Source of the DNA: Pseudomonadota bacterium
GTDB taxonomy: Bacteria > Pseudomonadota > Alphaproteobacteria > Acetobacterales > Acetobacteraceae
NCBI GenBank assembly: GCA_021780935.1
Contig: JAJXXT010000038.1
Coordinates: 1-17,739, forward strand
Length of the DNA: 17,739 nt
Reading direction: 5' to 3'
The notes under the pieces are model-generated. The model was not told the DNA's origin. It searched no databases and was given only the letters and a program-made list of their open reading frames with translations. Positions 1-6,083 of the stretch are shown in pieces. Within the stretch, counting starts at the first letter, position 1; each line of letters opens with the position of its first letter. The position numbers and the translations under genes were made by a program.

Positions 1-537
1 GACGATGATCTTGTCGCCCGGCGCGTCGGCAAGGCGGCGCAGCCGGGCCGCGAGGTCGTCGGGATCGTTGTGGCGGAAGCGTGTCACCTCGGCATAGCCG
101 AGGCGCGCGCCGTCGTAGATGCTGGCGTGGCAGTCGGCGTCGAGCAGCAGGTGGTCGTGCTTGCCGGCCAGTGCCGAGAGGATGCCGAGATTGGCCTGGT
201 AGCCGGTGGAGAACACCATCGCGTGGCGGCGGCCGTAGAAACCGGCCAGCGCGCGTTCCAGATGCCGGTGGCCCGCGTAGCTGCCATTGGCGATACGCGA
301 GCCGGTGGTGCCGCTGCCCGACGCCTGCAGCGCCTCGACCGCGCTCGCGACCACCGCCGGATCGTAGGTGAGGCCGAGGTAATTATTGGTGCCGAGCAGC
401 AGGATCTCGCGGTTGCCGATCAGCCCCTCGGTGGGCGAGAGCACGCGGTCGAAGACCACGTTGAAGGGGTTGCTGCCGGCCTTTTCGAGCTTGTCGTAGG
501 CGGCCCGCAGTGGCGCAAACTTGTCGAAAAGCGCCAT
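1..537 (-). CDS. spt: Serine palmitoyltransferase (N-terminal 179 residues, cut by window edge)
   Basis: This PLP-dependent alpha-oxoamine synthase would condense L-serine with an acyl thioester to give 3-ketosphinganine, the first committed step of sphingolipid synthesis in the cytoplasm. Reading leftward from the ATG at 537-535, the frame is open to the window edge (179 codons). It contains NPFNVVFDRVLSPTEGLIGN, then LLLGTNNYLGL, GTTGSRIANGSY and FSTGYQANLGILSAL, the N-terminal half of the family fold. The PLP lysine lies beyond the window. The start is two bases after the stop of the acyl carrier protein gene, so the two are surely co-transcribed. 8-Amino-7-oxononanoate synthase and 2-amino-3-ketobutyrate ligase share the fold. 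The dedicated carrier protein and the long N-terminal block resemble bacterial serine palmitoyltransferases, so I favour that call. The C-terminal half was not available to confirm it. Confidence 0.85.
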   Translation of the reverse strand, partial: MALFDKFAPLRAAYDKLEKAGSNPFNVVFDRVLSPTEGLIGNREILLLGTNNYLGLTYDPAVVASAVEALQASGSGTTGSRIANGSYAGHRHLERALAGFYGRRHAMVFSTGYQANLGILSALAGKHDHLLLDADCHASIYDGARLGYAEVTRFRHNDPDDLAARLRRLADAPGDKIIV

Positions 538-539
538 GC

Positions 540-791
540 TCAGGCGGCGACCTTGAGGCCGCTCAGGATCCCGATCAGGTCGCCGAGCGACTCGATCTCG
601 GCGATCTTGTCGAGCGGCACGGTGATATCCAGCCGGCTCTCGATCTCCATCACGAAATCCATCACCGCGACCGAATCGAGCCCGAGATCGGTGACGATGT
701 TGGTGGCGTCAGACAGCGCCGACGGCGGGTTGGGCGAGGCGCGCAGGACCTCGAAGACGACCTCGCGGATATGTTCGACCGATGAGTCCAT
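540..791 (-). CDS. Dedicated acyl carrier protein of the sphingolipid locus
   Basis: This is an 83-residue acyl carrier protein. The phosphopantetheine attachment motif is DLGLDS, with Ser40 as the modified residue, and the chain is the usual four-helix ACP length. Start choice: the same frame extends upstream, but the ATG at 791-789 is preceded by an AGGG Shine-Dalgarno at good spacing and gives a full-length ACP without an extension. It lies immediately upstream of the serine palmitoyltransferase gene with a two-base gap. In alphaproteobacteria such as Caulobacter, a specialised ACP is encoded next to Spt and supplies the acyl thioester. That role here is inferred from the position. It is probably not the housekeeping fatty-acid ACP, which normally sits beside fabF/fabD. 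Confidence 0.88.
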   Translation of the reverse strand: MDSSVEHIREVVFEVLRASPNPPSALSDATNIVTDLGLDSVAVMDFVMEIESRLDITVPLDKIAEIESLGDLIGILSGLKVAA

Positions 792-1089
792 GTGCCCTGC
801 CGCCGGTCCGAAAGACGCAACCAGGCTCGCGCGGAGCCCTTTCGCCCATGTCCGCCGTATTCTCCGCCGTCTCCGGGCTGGCGGCGATTCCTGCGGAATC
901 GCAGGCGGGCATGTCGATCTTTGATGACGTGGCGATGACACGGCGTCAAGACAGCCGGCGCCGGCGGGCCGGGGCGGTGGAGGGACGGCGGAGGGATGGC
1001 TTGCCTTGCTCGGCACGCCCCCGCATACAGCCGGGTCATCAATTGGGACATCGGGGCGTGCGACCAGCGGCCCGAGGCAGGTGAACGGC
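792..1089. promoter_or_regulatory. Divergent intergenic region between sphingolipid and inositol arms
   Basis: This 298-bp gap has no convincing gene. It must hold the promoters of both lipid arms. Visible structures are two overlapping inverted repeats: GATTCC-TGC-GGAATC at 886-900 and CCTGCG-GAAT-CGCAGG at 890-905. They could be an operator or a hairpin. A weak sigma70-like pair for the rightward arm is TTGCCT (1001-1006) and CATACA (1024-1029) with a 17-bp spacer. A GAGGCAG Shine-Dalgarno-like stretch precedes the ATG at 1090. All site assignments are pattern-based only. Confidence 0.4.
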
Positions 1090-2217
1090 ATGGCCAGAAG
1101 CGGCGGTATCCGTATCGCGATCGCGGGGATCGGCAATTGCGCCAGCGCGCTGATCCAGGGAATTCATTACTACACTCCGGAGCGCTGCCGCGACGGCGTC
1201 GTCGGGCTGATGCACCGCGAGATCGGCGGCTACCTGCCCAGCGACATCAGCGTGGTCGCCGCCTTTGACATCGACGCGCGCAAGGTCGGCCAGGATGTCG
1301 CCCGGGCGATCTTCGCCAAGCCCAACTGCACCAAGGTGTTCCAGCCGGACATCCCCGAGAGCGGCGTGATCGTGCGGATGGGTCAGGTTCTCGATGGCAT
1401 CTCCGAGCACATGGAGGAATATGCCGCGGACCGCACCTTCGTGCGCGCCGACGTGCCGGAGCTGTCGCGCGCCGAGATCGTCGCCCTGCTGCGGCGCAGC
1501 GGCGCGGAGATCCTGCTCAACTACATGCCCGTGGGCTCCGAGCAGGCGGCGCGCTTCTATGCCGAGTGCGCGCTCGAGGCGGGCTGCGCCTTCGTCAACA
1601 ACATGCCGGTGTTCATCGCCAGCGACCCGGCCTTCGCCGCGCGCTTCAAGGCGCGCGGACTGCCGATCGTGGGCGATGACATCAAGTCGCAGGTCGGCGC
1701 CACCATCACCCACCGGGTGCTGACCGACCTGTTCGCCAAGCGCGGGGTCAAGCTGCTGCGCACCTACCAGCTCAACACCGGTGGCAACACCGACTTCCTC
1801 AACATGAAGAACCAGCGCCGCCTGGCCTCGAAGAAGACCTCGAAGACCGAGGCGGTGCAGGCGGTTGCGAAGAAGCGCCTCGAGGACGACAACATTCATG
1901 TCGGCCCGAGCGACTACGTGCCGTGGCAGAACGACAACAAGGTCTGCTTCATCCGCATGGAAGGGCTGCTGTTCGGCGATGTACCGATGGACCTCGAGCT
2001 GCGCCTCTCGGTCGAGGATTCGCCCAACTCCGCGGGCGTCGTCATCGACATGATCCGCTGCTGCAAGCTCGCGCTCGAGAACGGCATCGGCGGCGTGCTC
2101 GAAGGGCCGGCCGCGTATTTCTGCAAGCATCCGCCGGTGCAGCATACCGACGACGTCGCCTATCAGATGACCGAAGGCTTCATCCGCGCCAGCAGCATCA
2201 AGCTCGCGGTGCGATGA
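1090..2217 (+). CDS. ino1: myo-Inositol-1(3)-phosphate synthase
   Basis: This cytoplasmic NAD-dependent enzyme isomerises D-glucose 6-phosphate to inositol phosphate, the entry into inositol lipids and solutes. The protein has 375 residues, matching the short class found in actinobacteria and other prokaryotes. The dinucleotide-binding loop GIGNCAS is at residues 13-19. Further family blocks are NYMPVGSEQA, FVNNMPVFIA, GDDIKSQVGAT (conserved active-site lysine), YQLNTGGNTDFLNM, SKKTSKTEAV and VGPSDYVPWQND. Start choice: the frame extends 84 bases upstream, but the ATG at 1090 has a GAGGCAG motif before it and places the Rossmann strand near the N terminus as the family requires. It overlaps the next gene by 4 bp (ATGA), so the pair is probably translationally coupled. 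Confidence 0.95.
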   Translation: MARSGGIRIAIAGIGNCASALIQGIHYYTPERCRDGVVGLMHREIGGYLPSDISVVAAFDIDARKVGQDVARAIFAKPNCTKVFQPDIPESGVIVRMGQVLDGISEHMEEYAADRTFVRADVPELSRAEIVALLRRSGAEILLNYMPVGSEQAARFYAECALEAGCAFVNNMPVFIASDPAFAARFKARGLPIVGDDIKSQVGATITHRVLTDLFAKRGVKLLRTYQLNTGGNTDFLNMKNQRRLASKKTSKTEAVQAVAKKRLEDDNIHVGPSDYVPWQNDNKVCFIRMEGLLFGDVPMDLELRLSVEDSPNSAGVVIDMIRCCKLALENGIGGVLEGPAAYFCKHPPVQHTDDVAYQMTEGFIRASSIKLAVR

Positions 2218-2930
2218 AGTGCCTGATCGTCGCCGCCGGCCAGGGCACGCGGCTGCGTGAGAAGGGCGAGCTCAAGCCGCTGATTCCGATCAAGGGGGCG
2301 CCGCTCATCGAGCATGTGATGACGCGCGTGCTCGCATGCGGGATCGAGGAGTTCGTCGTCGTCAGCGGCTGGCGCGGCCCTGAACTGCGCGCCGCCCTCG
2401 ACGCGCTGGCCGCGCGCGAGAAGATCCGCCTCACGCACGTCGTCAACGACGAATGGACGCGCGCCAACGGTGTTTCCGTCCACAAGGCCCGGGCGGCGCT
2501 GGACGGGCCGTTCCTGCTGACCATGTGCGACCACCTCGTCGATCCCGCCATCTTCGCCGCCCTGCTTGCCGCGCCGCATGCGCCGGACACGGTGACCCTC
2601 GCGGTGGACTTCAAGACCGGCAGCGACCTGCACGACCCCGAGGATGTCACGCGCGTCAGATGCGCCGATGGGCGGATCCTGCACATCGGCAAGGTGATCC
2701 GCGACTTCAACGCCTTCGATACCGGCGTCTTTCACTGCACGCCGGCGATGTTCGAGGCCCTCGAACGCAGCCAGGCGGAGGGCGACGACAGCATCTCCGG
2801 GGCAATGAACGTGCTGGCGCGCGAGGGCCGGGCGCGCGCCTTGGACATCGGCGAGCGACTGTGGATCGACGTCGACGACCCGGCGGCCTACGCCCGCGCC
2901 GAGCGGCTGCTGCACGCGGGGCGGCTCTGA
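2214..2930 (+). CDS. Sugar-phosphate-type nucleotidyltransferase, probable CTP:inositol-phosphate cytidylyltransferase
   Basis: This 238-residue protein is a single GT-A-fold nucleotidyltransferase domain. Visible motifs are the nucleotide-binding loop AAGQGTRL (7-14), K21-P22-L23, a metal-binding Asp in MCDH (104-107), DTGVF (169-173) and WIDVDDP (217-223). The segment NDEWTRANGVSVHKA resembles the substrate region of phospho-alcohol cytidylyltransferases (IPCT, LicC types). Proposed reaction: CTP plus inositol 1-phosphate to CDP-inositol plus pyrophosphate. The fold is certain. The substrate is inferred from the 4-bp overlap with ino1 upstream and a CDP-alcohol phosphotransferase 14 bp downstream. 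In several archaea and thermophiles the equivalent domain is fused to the phosphotransferase; here it is a separate chain. Choline- or glycerol-phosphate cytidylyltransferase activity is the main alternative. Confidence 0.78.
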   Translation: MKCLIVAAGQGTRLREKGELKPLIPIKGAPLIEHVMTRVLACGIEEFVVVSGWRGPELRAALDALAAREKIRLTHVVNDEWTRANGVSVHKARAALDGPFLLTMCDHLVDPAIFAALLAAPHAPDTVTLAVDFKTGSDLHDPEDVTRVRCADGRILHIGKVIRDFNAFDTGVFHCTPAMFEALERSQAEGDDSISGAMNVLAREGRARALDIGERLWIDVDDPAAYARAERLLHAGRL

Positions 2931-2944
2931 CGCCGGGCGCAGCG

Positions 2945-3811
2945 ATGGCGCAGGGTGAGCCGGTGCGCCGCGCCCTCGAGATCGAGGAAGTCTCGAACCG
3001 CTGGATCATCCACCCGGCCGCGGCCTGGCTCACGCCGCGCCTCGCCCGCGCCGGCATCCATCCGAACGCGGTGTCGCTCGCGGGAATGGGCTGTGGCGTG
3101 CTCGCGGGCCTGGCCTATCACGGCTATGCCAGTCGCTGGCGCGTGCTGCTGGGCTTCGTGCTGATGCTCGCCTGGCATGTGCTCGATGGCGCCGACGGGC
3201 AGCTGGCGCGGCTCACCGGCAAGCAATCGCCCTCGGGCAAGGTGCTCGATGGCATCTGCGATTATGTCACCTTCATCGCCGTCTACGCGGGCCTGGCCTC
3301 GGCGCTGCAGCGCACGCTCGGCCTGTGGGCCTGGCCGCTCGCCGTCGTCGCCGGGATCTGCCACGCCGTGCAGTCGGCCGCCTACGAGGTGCAGCGGCAG
3401 GAATACGGCTTCTGGGGGCTCGGCCGCGCCTCCGCCGCGTTCGGCCGGCCGGGTGCGACCGGGCGCGGCGTCCTGGCGGGCCTCTATGGCGCCTATCTGC
3501 GGCTGCAATACGCGGCCTCCGGCACGGGCCCGGCCTTCCATGCGCGCCTCTCGGAGGTGCTCGCCGGCGGCGCCGACGGCGGCGCGGCGCGGCGCCAGTG
3601 CTACCGGGCGCTCTTCGCCCCCGCGGTGCGGCGCTGGGCGGTGCTGTCGGCGAACTACCGCACGCTCGGCATCTTCCTGTTCGCCTGGGCCGGCGTGCCG
3701 CAATACTACTTCTGGTTCGACATCGTCGGGTTCAGCGCCATCCTGCTGGTGCTGCTGCGCGGCCGGCGCCGGCGCTATGCCCGTTTCTTCGCCGCGCCGG
3801 ACCGGCCCTGA
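2945..3811 (+). CDS. CDP-alcohol phosphotransferase, membrane-bound; candidate CDP-inositol:lipid phosphoinositol transferase
   Basis: This 288-residue integral membrane protein carries the full CDP-alcohol phosphotransferase signature: D81, D84, G85, A88, R89, G98, D102 and D106, with the family's exact spacing. The four aspartates bind metal and the CDP-alcohol. Hydrophobic stretches lie near residues 44-80, 106-137 and 248-275. The ATG at 2945 is 14 bp after the cytidylyltransferase gene; the Shine-Dalgarno is weak (GGGCGCAG). Proposed role: transfer of phospho-inositol from CDP-inositol onto a hydroxyl acceptor at the inner membrane. The acceptor cannot be read from sequence. Diacylglycerol (as in the CDP-inositol route described in Rhodothermus), ceramide (suggested by the divergent Spt-ACP pair) and inositol phosphate (as in DIPP synthase) are all possible. 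A classic phosphatidylinositol-phosphate synthase using CDP-diacylglycerol would not need the cytidylyltransferase next door. Confidence 0.85.
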   Translation: MAQGEPVRRALEIEEVSNRWIIHPAAAWLTPRLARAGIHPNAVSLAGMGCGVLAGLAYHGYASRWRVLLGFVLMLAWHVLDGADGQLARLTGKQSPSGKVLDGICDYVTFIAVYAGLASALQRTLGLWAWPLAVVAGICHAVQSAAYEVQRQEYGFWGLGRASAAFGRPGATGRGVLAGLYGAYLRLQYAASGTGPAFHARLSEVLAGGADGGAARRQCYRALFAPAVRRWAVLSANYRTLGIFLFAWAGVPQYYFWFDIVGFSAILLVLLRGRRRRYARFFAAPDRP

Positions 3812-3842
3812 GCCCGAGCCCGGCAGGGACAGCCAGAGCGCC

Positions 3843-3883
3843 CTCCGGTCTGCCTGAGCCTGTCCGGTGCGGGTAGACCGGAG
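3843..3883 (+). terminator. Hairpin after the inositol-lipid operon
   Basis: CTCCGGTCT (3843-3851) is perfectly complementary to AGACCGGAG (3875-3883). The stem can extend inward by about five more pairs including wobbles. It begins 32 bp after the stop of the CDP-alcohol phosphotransferase gene. No T-run follows, so it is not a textbook intrinsic terminator. It may stabilise the 3' end or act with the palindromic element just downstream. Confidence 0.5.
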
Positions 3884-3909
3884 ATAAGCTGCTCTGGATT
3901 CCAAGTTTC

Positions 3910-3961
3910 CTGGAGCAAGAAATCCGACCAGATGATTCTATCTGGTCGGCTATTGCTCTAG
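3910..3961. repeat. 52-bp palindromic intergenic repeat, copy 1
   Basis: The element runs from CTGGAGCAA to TTGCTCTAG. It folds as an inner 10-bp perfect stem (CCGACCAGAT 3924-3933 with ATCTGGTCGG 3940-3949, six-base loop) and an outer stem (CTGGAGCAA with TTGCTCTAG, one G-T pair), separated by a small asymmetric internal loop. It matches copy 2 at 12112-12163 at 45 of 52 positions, with the ends conserved. It sits between the lipid operon and the next gene and is much more AT-rich than its surroundings. Confidence 0.85.
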
Positions 3962-3993
3962 GCTCGCGGGGCCCACTTTCCCGGGAGCCGCCC

Positions 3994-4920
3994 ATGCCGC
4001 TTCACCTCCCGCCGCTGCGCACCGGCAAGCCGCGCCGCGAGCACGGCCTGATCAGCCCGGTCGAGGGCGCGCGCATCCCCTTCGCGGTGATCGAGGGCGA
4101 GGCGCCGGGTCCCTGCCTGGTCGTCACCGCCGGCGTCCATGGCTCGGAATATACCTCGATCGAGGCGGCGCTGCGGCTGGCGCGGCGGCCGGCGCGCGGG
4201 CTGCGCGGCTGCATCCTGATCCTGCCCGTCCTCAACATGAGCGCGTTGCGCAAGCGGGCGATCTACGTGGCGCCGGAGGACGGGCGCAATCTCAACCGCA
4301 TGTTTCCCGGCCGGCCCGACGGCAGCTTCACCGAGCGCCTGGCGCATTGGCTGGTGAGCGAGATCTACCCCCAGGCCGACGCCTGTCTTGACCTGCACGG
4401 CGGCGATCTCAGCGAGGCGCTGGCGCCGTTCTCGCTGTTTCCGCGCGACAGCGAGGCATCGCGCGAGCTTGCCACCGTCTTCGGCCTGCCGATCGCCGTC
4501 GCTGCCGGCGGCGAAGGCTACACGATCGACGCCGCCGGCCGCCTCGGCAAGCCGAGCCTGCTGGCCGAGGTCGGCGGCAACGGCGTCTGGACCGAAGATG
4601 GGGTCGGGCAGCTCCTTGCCGGCATCGAGCGCGTGCTCGCCCATCTCGGCATGGTCCATGCGCGGCCGGCGCCGGCCGGCCCGGTGCGGGTGGTGACCAT
4701 GTGGGCCCCGGCGGCCGACGAGGATGGGCTCTGGTATCCCGCCAAGCGCCTCGGCGAGGCGGTGCAGGCGGGCGAGACGATCGGCGAGATCCGCACGCTC
4801 TTTGGTGACGTGATCGCAACGATCGCCGCACGCGACGCGGGCAGCGTGCTCTACACGCTGAGCAGCCTCTGGGTGAACAAGGGCGAGGCGCTGCTCGGCA
4901 TCGGCACGCCGGTCGCGTAA
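3994..4920 (+). CDS. Succinylglutamate desuccinylase/aspartoacylase-family zinc amidohydrolase
   Basis: This 308-residue protein belongs to the M14-like AstE/AspA family, zinc enzymes that hydrolyse N-acyl amino acids or related amides in the cytoplasm. Zinc ligands are visible as H49 and E52 in AGVHGSEY and H135 in DLHGG. The catalytic glutamate is probably E192 in LAEVGGNG. DGRNLNRMFPG (96-106) is the substrate-binding loop typical of the family. A C-terminal beta-rich part (about 225-308) follows the catalytic domain, as in other members. The ATG at 3994 has a GGGAGCC motif before it. It stands alone on its strand after the palindromic repeat, and its 3' end faces the convergent dehydrogenase gene 7 bp away. 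The substrate is unknown; no arginine-catabolic ast genes or ectoine genes are nearby. Confidence 0.85.
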   Translation: MPLHLPPLRTGKPRREHGLISPVEGARIPFAVIEGEAPGPCLVVTAGVHGSEYTSIEAALRLARRPARGLRGCILILPVLNMSALRKRAIYVAPEDGRNLNRMFPGRPDGSFTERLAHWLVSEIYPQADACLDLHGGDLSEALAPFSLFPRDSEASRELATVFGLPIAVAAGGEGYTIDAAGRLGKPSLLAEVGGNGVWTEDGVGQLLAGIERVLAHLGMVHARPAPAGPVRVVTMWAPAADEDGLWYPAKRLGEAVQAGETIGEIRTLFGDVIATIAARDAGSVLYTLSSLWVNKGEALLGIGTPVA

Positions 4921-4927
4921 CGGCGCC

Positions 4928-6001
4928 TCAGTTCGCGCCGCGCAGCGCCTCGACCACCGCGCGCGTCACGTCCGTGGTCGTTGCCTTGCCGCCGAGATCG
5001 GGCGTCAGCACGCCGTCGGCGCAGACCCGCTCCACCGCCACCATCAGCCGTGCCGCCGCCCGCTCCTCGCCCAGATGCTCGAGCATCAGCGCGGCGGTCC
5101 AGAAGCTCGCGACGGGATTGGCGATGCCCTTGCCGGTGATGTCAAAGGCAGAGCCATGAATCGGCTCGAACATCGAGGGCCGGCGGCGCGAGGGATCGAC
5201 GTTGGCAGTCGGCGCGATGCCGAGGCTGCCGGCCAGCGCGGCCGCAAGATCGGAGAGGATGTCGGCGTGCAGGTTGGTCGCCACCACCGTGTCGATGCTC
5301 GCCGGCCGCTTGACCATGCGCATCGTCATCGCATCCACCAGTTCCTTGTCCCAGGTGACCTGCGGGAACTGGGCGGCGGTCGCGGCGGCGATCTCGTCCC
5401 ACATCACCATGCCGTGGCGCTGGGCGTTGGACTTGGTCACCACGGTCAGGTGCCGCCGCCGGCGCCGCGCCGCCTGCTCGAAGGCGAAGCGCATGATCCG
5501 CTCGACCCCGGCGCGGGTGAACACCGCGACCTCCATGCCCACTTCTTCCGGGAGGCCGCGATGCGCCCGCCCGCCGACACCGGCGTACTCGCCTTCGCTG
5601 TTCTCGCGGACGATCAGCCAGTCGAGGTCGCCCGGCCGCGCATGGCGCAGCGGACTCTCGATCCCCGGCAGGATGCGTGTCGGACGGACATTGGCGAACT
5701 GGTCGAAGCCCTGGCAGATCGCGAGCCGCAGCCCCCACAGCGTAATGTCATCCGGCAGATCGGGCGCGCCCACGGCACCGAAATAGATCGCGTCCATCGC
5801 CTCGATCCGGGCCAGCCCGTCCGCGGGCATCATCCGGCCGTGCTTCCTGTAATAGGCACTGCCCCAGTCGAACGGCGTCACCTCGAGGCGAAAGCCGCCG
5901 TCGCGCGCCGCGACCGCGTCCAGCACCTCGAGCCCCGCCGCGATGACCTCGGGGCCGATCCCGTCCGCCGGGATCGCCGCGATCCGATGCACCCGAACCA
6001 T
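4928..6001 (-). CDS. Tartrate / D-malate dehydrogenase-type beta-decarboxylating dehydrogenase
   Basis: This 357-residue enzyme belongs to the isocitrate/isopropylmalate dehydrogenase family and uses NAD to oxidise, and often decarboxylate, a 2-hydroxy acid. The block IVRENSEGEYAGVGG, with Y139, is of the tartrate/D-malate dehydrogenase type. Other catalytic positions are K190 in VVTKSNAQ and metal-binding D223, D247 and D251 (DILSDLAAAL). FEPIHGSAFDITGKGIANP is the cofactor-binding region. Start choice: the frame runs further upstream. The ATG at 6001-5999 has a strong GGAGG six bases ahead and gives the family length; another ATG at 6013 lies upstream of that Shine-Dalgarno and is less likely. 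The gene diverges from the CoA-transferase gene across 82 bp. Leucine biosynthesis (leuB) is unlikely because the substrate motifs differ and no leu genes are nearby. Confidence 0.88.
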   Translation of the reverse strand: MVRVHRIAAIPADGIGPEVIAAGLEVLDAVAARDGGFRLEVTPFDWGSAYYRKHGRMMPADGLARIEAMDAIYFGAVGAPDLPDDITLWGLRLAICQGFDQFANVRPTRILPGIESPLRHARPGDLDWLIVRENSEGEYAGVGGRAHRGLPEEVGMEVAVFTRAGVERIMRFAFEQAARRRRRHLTVVTKSNAQRHGMVMWDEIAAATAAQFPQVTWDKELVDAMTMRMVKRPASIDTVVATNLHADILSDLAAALAGSLGIAPTANVDPSRRRPSMFEPIHGSAFDITGKGIANPVASFWTAALMLEHLGEERAAARLMVAVERVCADGVLTPDLGGKATTTDVTRAVVEALRGAN

Positions 6002-6083
6002 CGTCGCCTCCATCTCGCTGTCTGAAACCCGGCATACTTGCGCCATCCCCGCTCGGGGCCGACACTGCTGCCCGGAGGATACC
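6002..6083. promoter_or_regulatory. Short divergent promoter region
   Basis: These 82 bp separate two divergent genes and must carry both start regions. Each gene has a GGAGG Shine-Dalgarno here: TGGAGGCGACG before the leftward ATG and CGGAGGATACC before the rightward GTG. A weak rightward promoter candidate is TTGCGC (6038-6043) with GACACT (6061-6066) at 17-bp spacing; its spacer contains the hairpin CCCC-GCTC-GGGG. No operator could be identified. Confidence 0.3.

Noticed and set aside
540..1136. Longer 198-residue version of the acyl carrier protein
   Set aside because: The extra N-terminal residues are Pro/Arg-rich, overlap the divergent promoter region and the ino1 start, and the internal ATG at 791 has a good Shine-Dalgarno and the normal ACP length.
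1039..2145. Minus-strand frame of 368 codons opposite ino1
   Set aside because: It is the antisense shadow of a clearly conserved gene; low-complexity His/Asp/Val/Ala composition and no motif.
3843..3961. Tandem palindromes considered as a CRISPR or attachment site
   Set aside because: There are no regularly spaced direct repeats or spacers, no cas genes, and no integrase or tRNA nearby.
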